The notes: generated by a model from the sequence alone, not told the origin. Shown: positions 1-8,531, counted from the first letter of the stretch. The stretch is 32,547 nucleotides of DNA from Acinetobacter pollinis (GCF_015627175.1 NZ_VTDQ01000024.1:1-32547), one strand, 5' to 3'. Program-made: numbers and translations.

Positions 1-199
1 GAGCAGACACACAGGAGTTACTAGAACATCATGGGCATCAGATTTTATGGTTACCGCCTTATAGCCCTGATTTGAATTCTATTGAAAAGACTTGGGCATG
101 GATTAAGAAAAAGAGAAAAGAATGGCAAGAGGATTGTATTGATCGACTCTTTCAGATGTTTTTTCATTTTTGTATGAGTAATTAGATTGTTTGACTATA
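1..199 (+). mobile_element. Right end of an IS630-family insertion sequence (partial)
   Basis: The window opens inside an insertion sequence whose transposase ends at 185. The outer end is not certain. The sequence TTTGACTATA at 190-199 lies just after the stop codon, and IS630/Tc1-type elements insert at a TA dinucleotide, so an end at about 197-199 is a reasonable inference. The left end lies outside the window, so the inverted repeat cannot be checked. Confidence 0.5.
3..185 (+). CDS. IS630-family transposase, C-terminal 60 residues
   Basis: An open frame enters from the left edge and stops at TAG 183-185. It contains LPPYSPDLNSIEKTWAWIKK, the signature of the DDE_3 domain of IS630-type transposases, where the Glu after N-S-I is the third acidic catalytic residue. 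The residues that follow are basic and end in FFHFCMSN. This is the normal end of such a protein, so the piece is cut by the window rather than visibly decayed. Whether the whole gene is intact cannot be judged. The next gene starts 240 bases further on, so the element may influence its expression, but no clear outward promoter is visible. Confidence 0.85.
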   Translation, partial: ADTQELLEHHGHQILWLPPYSPDLNSIEKTWAWIKKKRKEWQEDCIDRLFQMFFHFCMSN

Positions 200-286
200 A
201 GACCTTGGCAGCAGCTCTTATTGTTCCCAATTCATATAACTTTAAAATGACCTTTAGATGATTCCAATTCATATTAAACACTCTCT

Positions 287-307
287 CAATTATATATATT
301 ATAATTG
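287..307. promoter_or_regulatory. 21-nt AT-rich palindrome upstream of the efflux gene, possible operator
   Basis: Arms CAATTATA and TATAATTG flank a 5-nt centre (TATAT) with no mismatch, about 120-140 nt before the efflux start. Upstream, the 11-mer CCAATTCATAT occurs twice in direct orientation at 227-237 and 264-274. Drug-efflux genes are often controlled by regulators that bind such palindromes, but no regulator gene is adjacent. AT-only palindromes also arise by chance in DNA of this composition, so this is a candidate only. Confidence 0.25.
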
Positions 308-427
308 GTTTTAAAAAATATATGATGCACACATACATCACCCTGCTGTATTTTTATGGATTATTTATCACAAATAAAAACGATAAGATTTCTATTTCCT
401 TTACTTAAAAGAAGATAGATATTGAAA

Positions 428-1618
428 ATGAATACTCAAACCCAATTAGTTATTCTTATTATTATTTTAAGTATGTTTGGACTTATTTCTTCAGATATTT
501 ATATTCCATCACTTCCGTTCATTGCACAGACATTTCATATTTCAGGTGGAGAAATTACATTTTCTATTTCTGTCTATTTAATAGCACTTGCAATATCACA
601 AATTATTTACGGCGTAATCCTTAATTCTTATGGCTATAAACGTATTTTAACTCTAGGTATTATTATTTATATTATTGCTTCTATAGGTTGTGCTTTATCT
701 AATCAAATCTATAGTTTTCTATTTTTTAGATTCTTTCAAGGCATAGGGGCTGCATCTGGACTCGTTATTGGTAGATATCTTATTTCATCTCAATTCTCGA
801 AAGATCAATCTGTTCAGATTTATGCAATTGTCTATCCTTTTGTTTCATTATCTCCTGCTATAGCACCACTTATTGGTGGTTATCTCACATCATATATTGG
901 CTGGAAAAGTAATTTCTATTTTTTAGTCATCTTTGCAATAATTGCATTGTACATGACATTTAAGACTCCCATTAAAGAATCTAAAAGTGATTTAAAATCA
1001 ATAGTATTTTTTCAATTTATATCTATCCTTAAAAATATAAATTTTTGGAGATATACAGGAGTTGTTTGTTTAATTTATCAAGCATGGTTTATTTATCTAA
1101 CTCAATCAACATTTGTATTTAAAATATTCTATGGACTATCTTCCGAGATAACAGGACTATTATATTTGCCCTTAAGTGCAGGAATTATTCTTGCCAATAT
1201 CACAACCAAGAAATTATTAAGGTTCTTAAGCATTGATCAAATTATTGGGCTAGGCTTAATCTTCTTTTGTATAGGTGGCATACTTTTTTTGAGTAATCTA
1301 TTTTTACCTCAGCCATCCTTAACAAAAATTATTTTCTCCATGTTTATCGTAAGTATTGCGAATGGTTCTTCATTATCACTCGCTGTAGCGAGTGCCATCC
1401 ACAGTTCAAATGAACATACCGTAGCAGCCTCTGGACTAGTTGGATTTTTTCAAATTAGTAGTTCAGGGCTTATTTCTTATTGGATTAGCCATTGCATCGG
1501 ACAGAGTATTTCTATACTGAGCCTATCAATATTTACCCTAAGTACACTCTGTATTTTTTTATTCTTTTTCAAATTTCAATATATTGATATATTAAAGAAA
1601 ACCAAACTATTGAGATAA
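428..1618 (+). CDS. Bcr/CflA-family multidrug efflux transporter (MFS, DHA1)
   Basis: This is an inner-membrane proton antiporter predicted to export drugs or toxic metabolites. The protein has about 396 residues and twelve hydrophobic segments, the usual size for the family. The first segment carries SSDIYIPSLP, matching the Bcr/CflA T-D-x-Y-x-P-A-x-P pattern. Near residue 100 is RFFQGIGAASGLVIGR, the family version of the MFS motif around helix 4, and helix 5 has a P-x-x-G-G pattern (APLIGGYL). Two starts are possible: TTG at 422, with AGAAG seven bases upstream, or ATG at 428. The acetyltransferase gene begins two bases after its stop, so the two are probably co-transcribed. The gene is very rich in ATT and TTA codons, more so than the T6SS genes, and sits beside an insertion sequence. 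Recent acquisition is therefore plausible. The substrate cannot be read from the sequence. Confidence 0.88.
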   Translation: MNTQTQLVILIIILSMFGLISSDIYIPSLPFIAQTFHISGGEITFSISVYLIALAISQIIYGVILNSYGYKRILTLGIIIYIIASIGCALSNQIYSFLFFRFFQGIGAASGLVIGRYLISSQFSKDQSVQIYAIVYPFVSLSPAIAPLIGGYLTSYIGWKSNFYFLVIFAIIALYMTFKTPIKESKSDLKSIVFFQFISILKNINFWRYTGVVCLIYQAWFIYLTQSTFVFKIFYGLSSEITGLLYLPLSAGIILANITTKKLLRFLSIDQIIGLGLIFFCIGGILFLSNLFLPQPSLTKIIFSMFIVSIANGSSLSLAVASAIHSSNEHTVAASGLVGFFQISSSGLISYWISHCIGQSISILSLSIFTLSTLCIFLFFFKFQYIDILKKTKLLR

Positions 1619-1620
1619 TA

Positions 1621-2331
1621 ATGTCAAACTTAAATCAATATAAACAAGAAATTGGAGAGTTACTTCCTCACTGGACACCAAGACAATTACCACAGAAAAA
1701 CAATTTAAAAGGAAAATACTGCCTTTTAGAACCATATAGCGCAGATCGCCATGCTCACGATTTATATAAGGCTTATAGCCATGCGGAGGATGACAGAGAT
1801 TGGACATGGTTACCCATAGGACCTTTTAAAGATTTTTATGACTATTTTCAACAGGCAAAATCATTTGAAAAGAGTCATGATCCTATTCATTATGCAATTA
1901 TTGATAGCATAACCAAACAAGCTATTGGCTCCATTGCACTCATGCGTATAGATCCAATAAATGGTACTGTTGAAATGGGTTTTGTACTTTATTCTCCTTT
2001 ACTTAAAAAAACTAGAATTGCAACGGAAGCACAATTTTTACTGATGCAATATGTTTTTGATGAGCTAGGTTATAGACGTTACGAGTGGAAATGTGACTCA
2101 TTAAATACCCCATCAAGAAAAGCTGCTTTAAGGCTGGGTTTTACCTATGAAGGAACTTTTCGAAAAGCGGTGGTATATAAAGGAAGAAGTAGAGATACCG
2201 ATTGGTTTTCTCTCATAGATACAGAATGGCCAAATATTAAAACTCAGCTTCAGACATGGTTAAGTTCCAAGAACTTTGACGAGACTGGTCAACAGATCTT
2301 ATCTATTGAACAAATACGAAATGCACTGTAA
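1621..2331 (+). CDS. GNAT-family N-acetyltransferase (RimJ/RimL type)
   Basis: A soluble protein of 236 residues resembling the COG1670 group of acetyl-CoA-dependent N-acetyltransferases. The GNAT core spans roughly residues 30-190. It shows a GSIALMRIDPINGTVEMGFV strand pair, then a stretch at the pyrophosphate-binding position that lacks a clean Q/R-x-x-G-x-G/A (LLKKTRIATEAQ). Next come YRRYEWKCDSLNTPSRKAAL and RLGFTYEGTFRKAV, both typical of the RimJ/RimL branch. The acceptor is unknown: some relatives acetylate ribosomal proteins, others amines, drugs or toxins. The ATG follows the efflux stop by two bases, which suggests translational coupling. A shared job, such as modification and export of one compound, is possible but is inference. 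A palindromic terminator follows 14 bases after the stop. Confidence 0.85.
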   Translation: MSNLNQYKQEIGELLPHWTPRQLPQKNNLKGKYCLLEPYSADRHAHDLYKAYSHAEDDRDWTWLPIGPFKDFYDYFQQAKSFEKSHDPIHYAIIDSITKQAIGSIALMRIDPINGTVEMGFVLYSPLLKKTRIATEAQFLLMQYVFDELGYRRYEWKCDSLNTPSRKAALRLGFTYEGTFRKAVVYKGRSRDTDWFSLIDTEWPNIKTQLQTWLSSKNFDETGQQILSIEQIRNAL

Positions 2332-2344
2332 GTGTTTAGATACG

Positions 2345-2376
2345 CTGTCCTGCACATTAATTAATGTACAGGACAG
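2345..2376. terminator. 32-nt palindrome, bidirectional terminator between convergent genes
   Basis: CTGTCCTG and CAGGACAG form the outer arms, one C/A mismatch follows, and ACATTAATTAATGT forms the inner part. It lies between the acetyltransferase stop (2331) and the czcA stop (2384) of two converging operons. The downstream U-tract is weak on both sides (TATTTAAC on the plus strand). Confidence 0.7.
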
Positions 2377-2383
2377 TATTTAA

Positions 2384-5300
2384 CTATAATTTTCGACGTT
2401 CATTCCACCAGCGGTACACAATAGGAACAACAATAAGTGTCAGCAGTGTTGAAGATAAAATTCCACCAATAACAACGGTAGCAAGTGGTTTTTGAACTTC
2501 TGCACCTGTTCCAGTTGCTAATGCCATTGGTACAAATCCTAAAGATGCAACACATGCAGTCATTAATACTGGACGCAGCCTTAAAATAGCACCTTGCCAA
2601 ATGGCTTGTACCAATGGATGGTTTTGGGCCAGTTCTTTCATAAAGGTAAGCATAACCAAACCATTTAATACAGCGACACCCGATAAAGCAATAAAACCAA
2701 TCCCTGCAGACATTGATAATGGAATATCTCTTAGCCAAAGCGCAATGATCCCCCCAGAAAGTGCAAAAGGAACCCCCATAAATACCAATAAGCTTTCTTG
2801 TAATCGGCCAAATACCGCAACCAACAAAATAAAAATCAGAATTAATGCAATAGGGACTACAATCTGCATTCGTTGGGTTGCCGATTGTAAGTTTTCAAAC
2901 TGACCACCATAGCTGAGCCAATAACCCGAAGGAAGTTTTTGCTGTCCCATCACTTGTTGTACCTCTTGTACAAAAGAACCTAAATCTCGATTACGGACAT
3001 TTGCAGTAACAACAATACGGCGTTTTCCTTCTTCTCGACTAATCTGGCTCATACCTAACAACTCTTCAACTTTGGCGATGTCTTTTAAAGTAATTGTTGC
3101 ACCATTATCCAAAGGAATTGCTAGTTGTTTAAGCTGTTCTACATTATTCAATGTTGGCGTGAGTCTCACCACAAAGTCAAAGCGACGATCACCTTGTAAA
3201 ATTTTACCTACAGATTGTCCACCAATTGCCATAGCCACCCAATCCTGTACAGCTTTTACAGATAGCCCATACTGTGCAATCTTGTCATGCTGTATATCTA
3301 CATTTAGCATAGGTAGACCTTGAGTTTGCTCTACTTTTACTTCGCTTGCTCCAGAAATATCTTTTAAACGCTTCTCTACTTTCTTTGCCTCCGTTGCTAA
3401 AACATTGAGATCATCACCAAAAATTTTAATTCCTATATCACTTCGAACACCTGAAATAAGTTCGTTAAAACGAAGTTCAATCGGTTGCGAAAACTCATTC
3501 GCATTACCAGGAATGTGTTCAACATAATTCATCATTCTTTGTCTTAATTCAGTAAGCGTTTCTTTAGAATTAGACCACTCAGATTGAGGCTTCAACAAAA
3601 CAATACTGTCTGAAATATTGGGTGGCATTACATCAGTCGCGACTTCAGCTGTTCCTGTACGTGCAAAAATTGCTTTAATTTCAGGAAAATTTTGTAATAG
3701 TTGTTGCTCAACTTTTTCCTGCATTTGTAAGGATTGTTCTATTCCTGTACTTGGTGCTCGCATAAATTGAATGGCAAAATCACCCTCACTTAATCGTGGT
3801 GTAAATTCTGTTCCCATTTTAAATGCTATTGTGCCCGTAATAGATAAAATAGAGATAACTATCGCAACAAGTACAACTTTGTATGAATAAGCTAAATCTA
3901 ATATTTTTAAATAATAGGCTTTTAGGGTGAGCATCCAACGACTTTCTTTTTCAGATACTTTACCTGTTACAAATAATGCAATTGCCGCTGGAACAAAAGT
4001 CAAAGATAAAACCATTGCACCAATCAGTGCCAACACAACCGTCATTGCCATTGGATGAAATAGTTTTGCCTCGACCCCAGTTAATGCAAAAATAGGAATG
4101 TAGACCACCATAATAATCAGTTGGCCAAAGAGTAAAGGTCGTCTTGCTTGTTTTGCAGCTAAAAAAACTTCTTCAAATCGCTCTCTCTTCGTTAAAAGGC
4201 GCCCTTTTTCATGCTGTGCATTGGCAAGTCGACGTATACAGTTTTCAATAATTACGACAGCACCATCAACAATAATTCCAAAATCTAAAGCACCCAAACT
4301 CATTAAGTTTGCACTAATCCTTTGCTCAGCCATTCCCGTTAGGGTGAAGAGCATAGATAAAGGGATAATACAGGCTGTAATCAGTGCTGCTCTAAAATTT
4401 CCTAGGAAAATAAATAGAATAACAATTACCAATATGGCACCTTCAATCAGATTTTTAGCAACTGTTTGAATGGCTTTATCAACCAAGTTGGTTCGGTCAT
4501 ATACCGTTTCTATCATTACACCACTAGGTAAACTTTTTTGAATTTCTTGAACTTTTGTATGAACATTTTTTGCAACAGTGCGGCTATTCTCGCCCATCAT
4601 CATCATTGCAATTCCTAAAACGGCTTCATTGCCATTGTAGGTAGCACCACCTGTACGTAAATCATGACCTATAGAAACACTGGCAACATCTGAAATACGA
4701 ATAGGAGTTGTTCCCTTATTTTGGACTACAATATTTTCAATATCAGAAACAGTCTTTAGAACCCCAGGTACACGTACTGTTAACTGTTGCCCATTATTTT
4801 CAACAAAACCTGCTCCTCGATTTTCATTATTTTGTGATAACACATCGGTAATCTGGTTTAAAGAAATACCCAATTGTTGCAAGCGACTCAAATTTGGAGA
4901 AACAATATAGTTCTTGTCATATCCACCTATGCTATTGACCTCTGCAATACCAGATAATCGCTGAATTTGTGGTTTTACAATCCAATCTTGAATCTCTCGT
5001 AAATCCATAGGGGTATATGTAGAGCCGTCTGCTTTTTTAGCATCTGGTTCAGCACGCACCACCCATTGGTAAATTTCTCCTAACCCTGTAGAGATTGGGG
5101 ATATTTCAGGTTCAACAGATGTGGGCATTTCACCTCTAACCTTTTGCAGACGCTCTGTAATTTGCTGTCTTGCCCAATAAATATCTGTTCCATCTTTAAA
5201 AATAACAGTAACCTGAGACAATCCATAACGCGAAATGGAACGAGTCTGCTGTAAGTTTGGAATACCTGCCATTTCATTTTCAATTGGATAAGTAATTCTT

Positions 5301-5530
5301 TGCTCAGCTTCTAATGCTGTAAACCCTTTGGCTACACTGTTAATTTGGACTTGAACATTTGTAATATCAGGAACGGCATCTATCGAAAGTTTCTGATAAC
5401 TAAAAATACCGACTGCAATCCAAATACAAGTAAAGAGCATAACCCAAAGTGCATTTTGAATAGAAAATTGAATAATAGAATCGAATAGGCCTTTAGGTTT
5501 TGGAAAATTTTCAAGAGGCTTAGTGTCCAT
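2384..5530 (-). CDS. czcA: Heavy-metal efflux RND pump, CzcA family
   Basis: This is the inner-membrane proton/metal antiporter of a tripartite pump that moves divalent metal ions from periplasm and cytoplasm across the outer membrane. The 1048-residue length is standard for CzcA. The first membrane helix is near residues 28-44, followed by the family sequence around IDAVPDITNVQVQI (50-63). Helix 4 carries LDFGIIVDGAVVIIEN, with acidic residues D416, D422 and E429. This DFG-D-E pattern is that of the zinc/cobalt/cadmium group, not the copper/silver CusA group, which has a different helix-4 sequence. The first 11 bases overlap the end of czcB, so the two are translationally coupled. Zn/Co/Cd is the likely substrate set, though nickel cannot be excluded. 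It is the last gene of the czcI-C-B-A unit. Confidence 0.93.
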   Translation of the reverse strand: MDTKPLENFPKPKGLFDSIIQFSIQNALWVMLFTCIWIAVGIFSYQKLSIDAVPDITNVQVQINSVAKGFTALEAEQRITYPIENEMAGIPNLQQTRSISRYGLSQVTVIFKDGTDIYWARQQITERLQKVRGEMPTSVEPEISPISTGLGEIYQWVVRAEPDAKKADGSTYTPMDLREIQDWIVKPQIQRLSGIAEVNSIGGYDKNYIVSPNLSRLQQLGISLNQITDVLSQNNENRGAGFVENNGQQLTVRVPGVLKTVSDIENIVVQNKGTTPIRISDVASVSIGHDLRTGGATYNGNEAVLGIAMMMMGENSRTVAKNVHTKVQEIQKSLPSGVMIETVYDRTNLVDKAIQTVAKNLIEGAILVIVILFIFLGNFRAALITACIIPLSMLFTLTGMAEQRISANLMSLGALDFGIIVDGAVVIIENCIRRLANAQHEKGRLLTKRERFEEVFLAAKQARRPLLFGQLIIMVVYIPIFALTGVEAKLFHPMAMTVVLALIGAMVLSLTFVPAAIALFVTGKVSEKESRWMLTLKAYYLKILDLAYSYKVVLVAIVISILSITGTIAFKMGTEFTPRLSEGDFAIQFMRAPSTGIEQSLQMQEKVEQQLLQNFPEIKAIFARTGTAEVATDVMPPNISDSIVLLKPQSEWSNSKETLTELRQRMMNYVEHIPGNANEFSQPIELRFNELISGVRSDIGIKIFGDDLNVLATEAKKVEKRLKDISGASEVKVEQTQGLPMLNVDIQHDKIAQYGLSVKAVQDWVAMAIGGQSVGKILQGDRRFDFVVRLTPTLNNVEQLKQLAIPLDNGATITLKDIAKVEELLGMSQISREEGKRRIVVTANVRNRDLGSFVQEVQQVMGQQKLPSGYWLSYGGQFENLQSATQRMQIVVPIALILIFILLVAVFGRLQESLLVFMGVPFALSGGIIALWLRDIPLSMSAGIGFIALSGVAVLNGLVMLTFMKELAQNHPLVQAIWQGAILRLRPVLMTACVASLGFVPMALATGTGAEVQKPLATVVIGGILSSTLLTLIVVPIVYRWWNERRKL

Positions 5531-6731
5531 GATCTGCCTCCCCTTTTTCCATATCAGATTTCAAAGTAAAGCTACCTTCAGATACATAACGCTGGTTTAT
5601 CGTTAGACCATCAATAATTTCTACCCAATTCTGGTCAGATGCTAAACCTAATGTCACTTCAGTAGGCTGAATAATTAAATTGCCCTTTTCTTCACTCACA
5701 GTAAATACAATATTTTTACCGTCTACATTTTGAATAGCTGTTTTCAAAATACGATTTACTTTAGATGCTGAGTTCGTTGCTAAACGAACATTCACCATCA
5801 TATTCGGTTTTAAGACATCGTTTTGACTGATAATATCAGCTTGAACTTTAAGCTGTCCTGTTTGCTGATCAGCTTCAGGTAAAATGGCTTTAATCTTCGC
5901 TTGATATTGTTTTTGAGTAGATTCAAATGTGATATTTGAAAGCTGAGATAAAGATTGAGCAAATTGACTTGGAAGCACAAACTCCAACCATAGATGATGA
6001 TTATTCTCAATAACCATTATCTGATCGGTCACCTGAACATATTCACCCACAAATAAATCTTTCTTAGAAATGATGCCATCTAAAGGTGCCTTAATTGCAT
6101 ATGCATTCGAAGATGCATTGATCCCCAATACAGACAGTTTACGGCGTAATGCTTGTACTTCAATTTGACTACGCTTGTATGTATTCAATGCTTTTAAATA
6201 ATCTTGCTGAGCAGAAACACCCTGTTGAAAAAGTGATTTCTCACGTTGATAATCTTGCTGAGCAAGCTTTAAATTTTCTTCTGCGATATTTAGATTAGAC
6301 TGTTGATCAATCAATTCTGGTGAAGACACAAGTGCCAAAGTCTGCCCTTTTTTTACAGATTCCCCCAAAACTACAGCTACCTTTTCTACGCGACCAGAAA
6401 AACCAGATGTAACATGTGCCTGCTGATTTGGATCTTGTATAATTCTTGCTGGATAAAGAGAAGATGTATTAACTTCGCCTTGCTCAACTTGAGCAAGTTT
6501 AATACCATATTTCACAGCTTCTACAGGTGTAAGCGTCATACTCCATTCTTTTTCTTCATGGGTAGCACTTTTTTCTTTTTCCTCACCATGTTCTTGTTTC
6601 TCGCCGTCATGATCATGAGATGCTTCTAAAGAAGATGTAGAGCCTTTAAATACAAGAAAACCCATTACAGATATTGTAAATGCAACAATAAGACCAACCC
6701 ATATCCATACTTTATGATTTAATTTATTCAT
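5520..6731 (-). CDS. czcB: Periplasmic adaptor (membrane fusion protein), CzcB family
   Basis: This protein links the CzcA pump to the CzcC outer-membrane channel. The 403 residues begin with an uncleaved-type membrane segment (about 9-29). A histidine- and acid-rich stretch (about 38-62, with HDHDGEKQEHGEE) is likely to bind metal in the periplasm. A barrel-sandwich (lipoyl-like) domain follows, with a coiled hairpin around residues 130-200 rich in Gln, Glu and Leu, then beta-barrel and membrane-proximal domains. The protein ends in ADHGH, again metal-binding in character. It starts one base after the czcC stop and overlaps the czcA start by 11 bases. Confidence 0.92.
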   Translation of the reverse strand: MNKLNHKVWIWVGLIVAFTISVMGFLVFKGSTSSLEASHDHDGEKQEHGEEKEKSATHEEKEWSMTLTPVEAVKYGIKLAQVEQGEVNTSSLYPARIIQDPNQQAHVTSGFSGRVEKVAVVLGESVKKGQTLALVSSPELIDQQSNLNIAEENLKLAQQDYQREKSLFQQGVSAQQDYLKALNTYKRSQIEVQALRRKLSVLGINASSNAYAIKAPLDGIISKKDLFVGEYVQVTDQIMVIENNHHLWLEFVLPSQFAQSLSQLSNITFESTQKQYQAKIKAILPEADQQTGQLKVQADIISQNDVLKPNMMVNVRLATNSASKVNRILKTAIQNVDGKNIVFTVSEEKGNLIIQPTEVTLGLASDQNWVEIIDGLTINQRYVSEGSFTLKSDMEKGEADHGH

Positions 6732-6732
6732 C

Positions 6733-8055
6733 TTAATTACTCATTCCCAATGCCAAAGATTTATTTAACTGCTGTATTGCATTTACATTTAGAATTGCCT
6801 CAGAATCTATTCCCAATCTCAAACAATCTAATTGCATATTCTTTTGGAAAATATTTCTTCTCATTTCTACTGCTTGAAGCTGTCTTTGTTGTAACTCTGA
6901 AGTAGCAAGCTGTATGTCCGTAACTGCATATTTACCAGCTTTAAAGCCAATAAATATTTTGCTTTGAATACTTTCAGATAAGGGAATTTGTTGCTGAGTT
7001 AAGATATTTAATTGATGACCTAACAATTTAATTTCGGCATCTAAGGTTCGAATATCATTGGGTTGTTCTCTTTGATAACGCATACGCTCTTGTGCAATGA
7101 GCTTTAATTTTATCTCCTCTACCTGTCGACTATATAGTCCACGATTAAAAATATTTAATGGAACTTCTAGTCCAATTCGAAGTTGCTGATCTGAAGCTTG
7201 ATTAGACTCAGCTTGCGTTTTTACTATACCTAAAGTGACTGTAGGCTTAGGTTTTGCTTGTGCTTTTAAATAGTCTAACTGTGCTTCAAACTGTTGTTTT
7301 TGTAATTGCATTGTACTTTCATACACATTCATTAACGATGTATTTTGAGCATATTGTTGCCAAGATTCATCTGACACATCTTTCAAATGGAAAGTACTTT
7401 CTTTTCCTCCCCAAAGTTTTGAGAATTTATTTTTAAGTATACTTAGTTCAACATTTTTCTGAGTATAAGATGACTCTAAATCTAAGTTTGCTACCGCTAT
7501 TCTTTCTAAATCTACTTTAGAAATGCTTCCTGCTTCCAACCTAGATCTCGCAGCTTGAAGATTAGCCTGACTAACTTCAAATTGTTTTTTCAAAATAGAT
7601 ACTTCTTGCTCTAGAAAAAGAATTTGCATCCAGAAATACTTTACTGCCAAAAACTGCTGTACTTGATAAGCTTCTTTGTTCAGAACAACCTGTTGTAACT
7701 GTAGCTCAGAAAGATGCCCTGCCTTTCTTTTCTCTCCAAACAAGTCTATAGGCTGTGTTAGTAAAATCTCAGAAGAATTTTCCTGACCACGATTGAAACC
7801 CGTTTGTTGAATTGAAAGCGTAGGATTATCCCAAACACGACTATTCTTTATCGCTAATTTGGCAATATTTTCCTGATTATTCCAAATATCAGGTTGTTGA
7901 TAATCTCGTATTTTTTGTAGCGTCTGACCAAATATGAGTACAGGCTCTTCAGCATGTATCATATAAGAAGTCATTAAAATGAATGTACCTATGCAAGTAC
8001 GACGTACTGCATTCATGTTTTTTGCATGAAATGCAATTTTATATAAGAAAGACAT
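6733..8055 (-). CDS. czcC: Outer-membrane channel of the metal efflux system, CzcC family
   Basis: A TolC-fold outer-membrane factor of 440 residues that completes the Czc tripartite pump. A signal peptide ends near MIHAEE. The rest is the alpha-helical repeat typical of the family, rich in Gln and Leu (for example LSELQLQQVVLN and SELQQRQLQAVEMRR), including GLEVPLNIFNRG, the usual conserved segment in the second half. Two starts are possible: ATG at 8055 gives a long n-region before the signal peptide, while ATG at 8016 gives a conventional signal peptide (MNAVRRTCIGTFILM...). Neither has a good ribosome-binding site. The gap to czcI is 56 bases and contains a GC-rich hairpin. Confidence 0.9.
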   Translation of the reverse strand: MSFLYKIAFHAKNMNAVRRTCIGTFILMTSYMIHAEEPVLIFGQTLQKIRDYQQPDIWNNQENIAKLAIKNSRVWDNPTLSIQQTGFNRGQENSSEILLTQPIDLFGEKRKAGHLSELQLQQVVLNKEAYQVQQFLAVKYFWMQILFLEQEVSILKKQFEVSQANLQAARSRLEAGSISKVDLERIAVANLDLESSYTQKNVELSILKNKFSKLWGGKESTFHLKDVSDESWQQYAQNTSLMNVYESTMQLQKQQFEAQLDYLKAQAKPKPTVTLGIVKTQAESNQASDQQLRIGLEVPLNIFNRGLYSRQVEEIKLKLIAQERMRYQREQPNDIRTLDAEIKLLGHQLNILTQQQIPLSESIQSKIFIGFKAGKYAVTDIQLATSELQQRQLQAVEMRRNIFQKNMQLDCLRLGIDSEAILNVNAIQQLNKSLALGMSN

Positions 8056-8086
8056 AAGAAGCCCCGTATTAAATAAGATTTAAAAC

Positions 8087-8123
8087 GGTGGGCTATTTTT
8101 GGCTACCCCACCTATAGCGGGGT
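8087..8123 (-). promoter_or_regulatory. Two competing hairpins at the czcI/czcC junction, possible attenuator
   Basis: Read on the minus strand, ACCCC (8123-8119) can pair with GGGGT (8109-8105), using the last codons of czcI. GGTGGG (8112-8107) can instead pair with CCCACC (8092-8087), and that second hairpin is followed by GTTTTAAAT. The pairings share bases 8107-8109 and exclude each other. The second could end or slow transcription before czcC. The function is inference. Confidence 0.35.
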
Positions 8124-8495
8124 TAACATTGGAGGTGGCGGACTAAACCCTAAATCGGGAGAGGTATATAAATTTCGCCAATCTGTTTTATTTTCTCTTT
8201 CTGAAGGACGGCTCACGATATTCGGCACATGCTCAACAGCCTCTGCCAAAATCAGAGGAGAAAATGAAGGCAAATGATCACTATGGTCATCATGACTACT
8301 TAAAATCTGACTCACTTTATTTACGCTTAGTGAATGACCTGAATTATGATGACCAAAATGCATCTGAGTGCTATAAGAGACTTCAAGACCTTTTTCATGT
8401 GTGCAAAAAGCCGCTGCCACATTCCACATACTTTGGAATAGCAGTAAGCTTGATAAGATCAATAAAAATACTGATTTCTTTTTCACACAATACAC
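8112..8495 (-). CDS. czcI: Small secreted CzcI-like protein
   Basis: A periplasmic protein of 127 residues at the head of the czc operon. The N-terminus has a basic start, a hydrophobic core (VFLLILSSLLLF) and then QSMWNVAAAFCTHEKG. A Q-x-x-W-x-A-A-x-x-C-x-H-E pattern right after the signal segment is what I recognise as characteristic of CzcI. The middle is histidine-rich (HFGHHNSGHS, SSHDDHSDH) and the C-terminus is proline-rich (LGFSPPPPMLTPL). In Cupriavidus, CzcI lies directly upstream of czcC and is thought to modulate expression of the pump; the exact role is not settled. The start is GTG at 8495 or GTG at 8486; an in-frame stop (8498-8496) rules out anything longer. The gene lies 36 bases after the OFA transporter stop, so its promoter must be in that gap or within the upstream gene. 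Confidence 0.75.
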   Translation of the reverse strand: MYCVKKKSVFLLILSSLLLFQSMWNVAAAFCTHEKGLEVSYSTQMHFGHHNSGHSLSVNKVSQILSSHDDHSDHLPSFSPLILAEAVEHVPNIVSRPSERENKTDWRNLYTSPDLGFSPPPPMLTPL

Positions 8496-8531
8496 TCAGT
8501 CATAACCATGTATAATAAAACATAATATATC

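Noticed and set aside
191..220. Outward promoter from the insertion sequence end (TTGACT at 191-196)
   Set aside because: No acceptable -10 box lies 16-18 nt downstream; the bases there are GCTCTT.
2400..5283. Several 67-112-codon frames on both strands within czcA
   Set aside because: All overlap a complete CzcA coding frame and show Cys/Trp-rich or Ile/Ser-rich shadow translations.
8486..8509. Eight-codon leader peptide (ATG at 8509, minus strand) overlapping the czcI start
   Set aside because: Too short and without a ribosome-binding site; the TGA overlap with the czcI region is easily chance.
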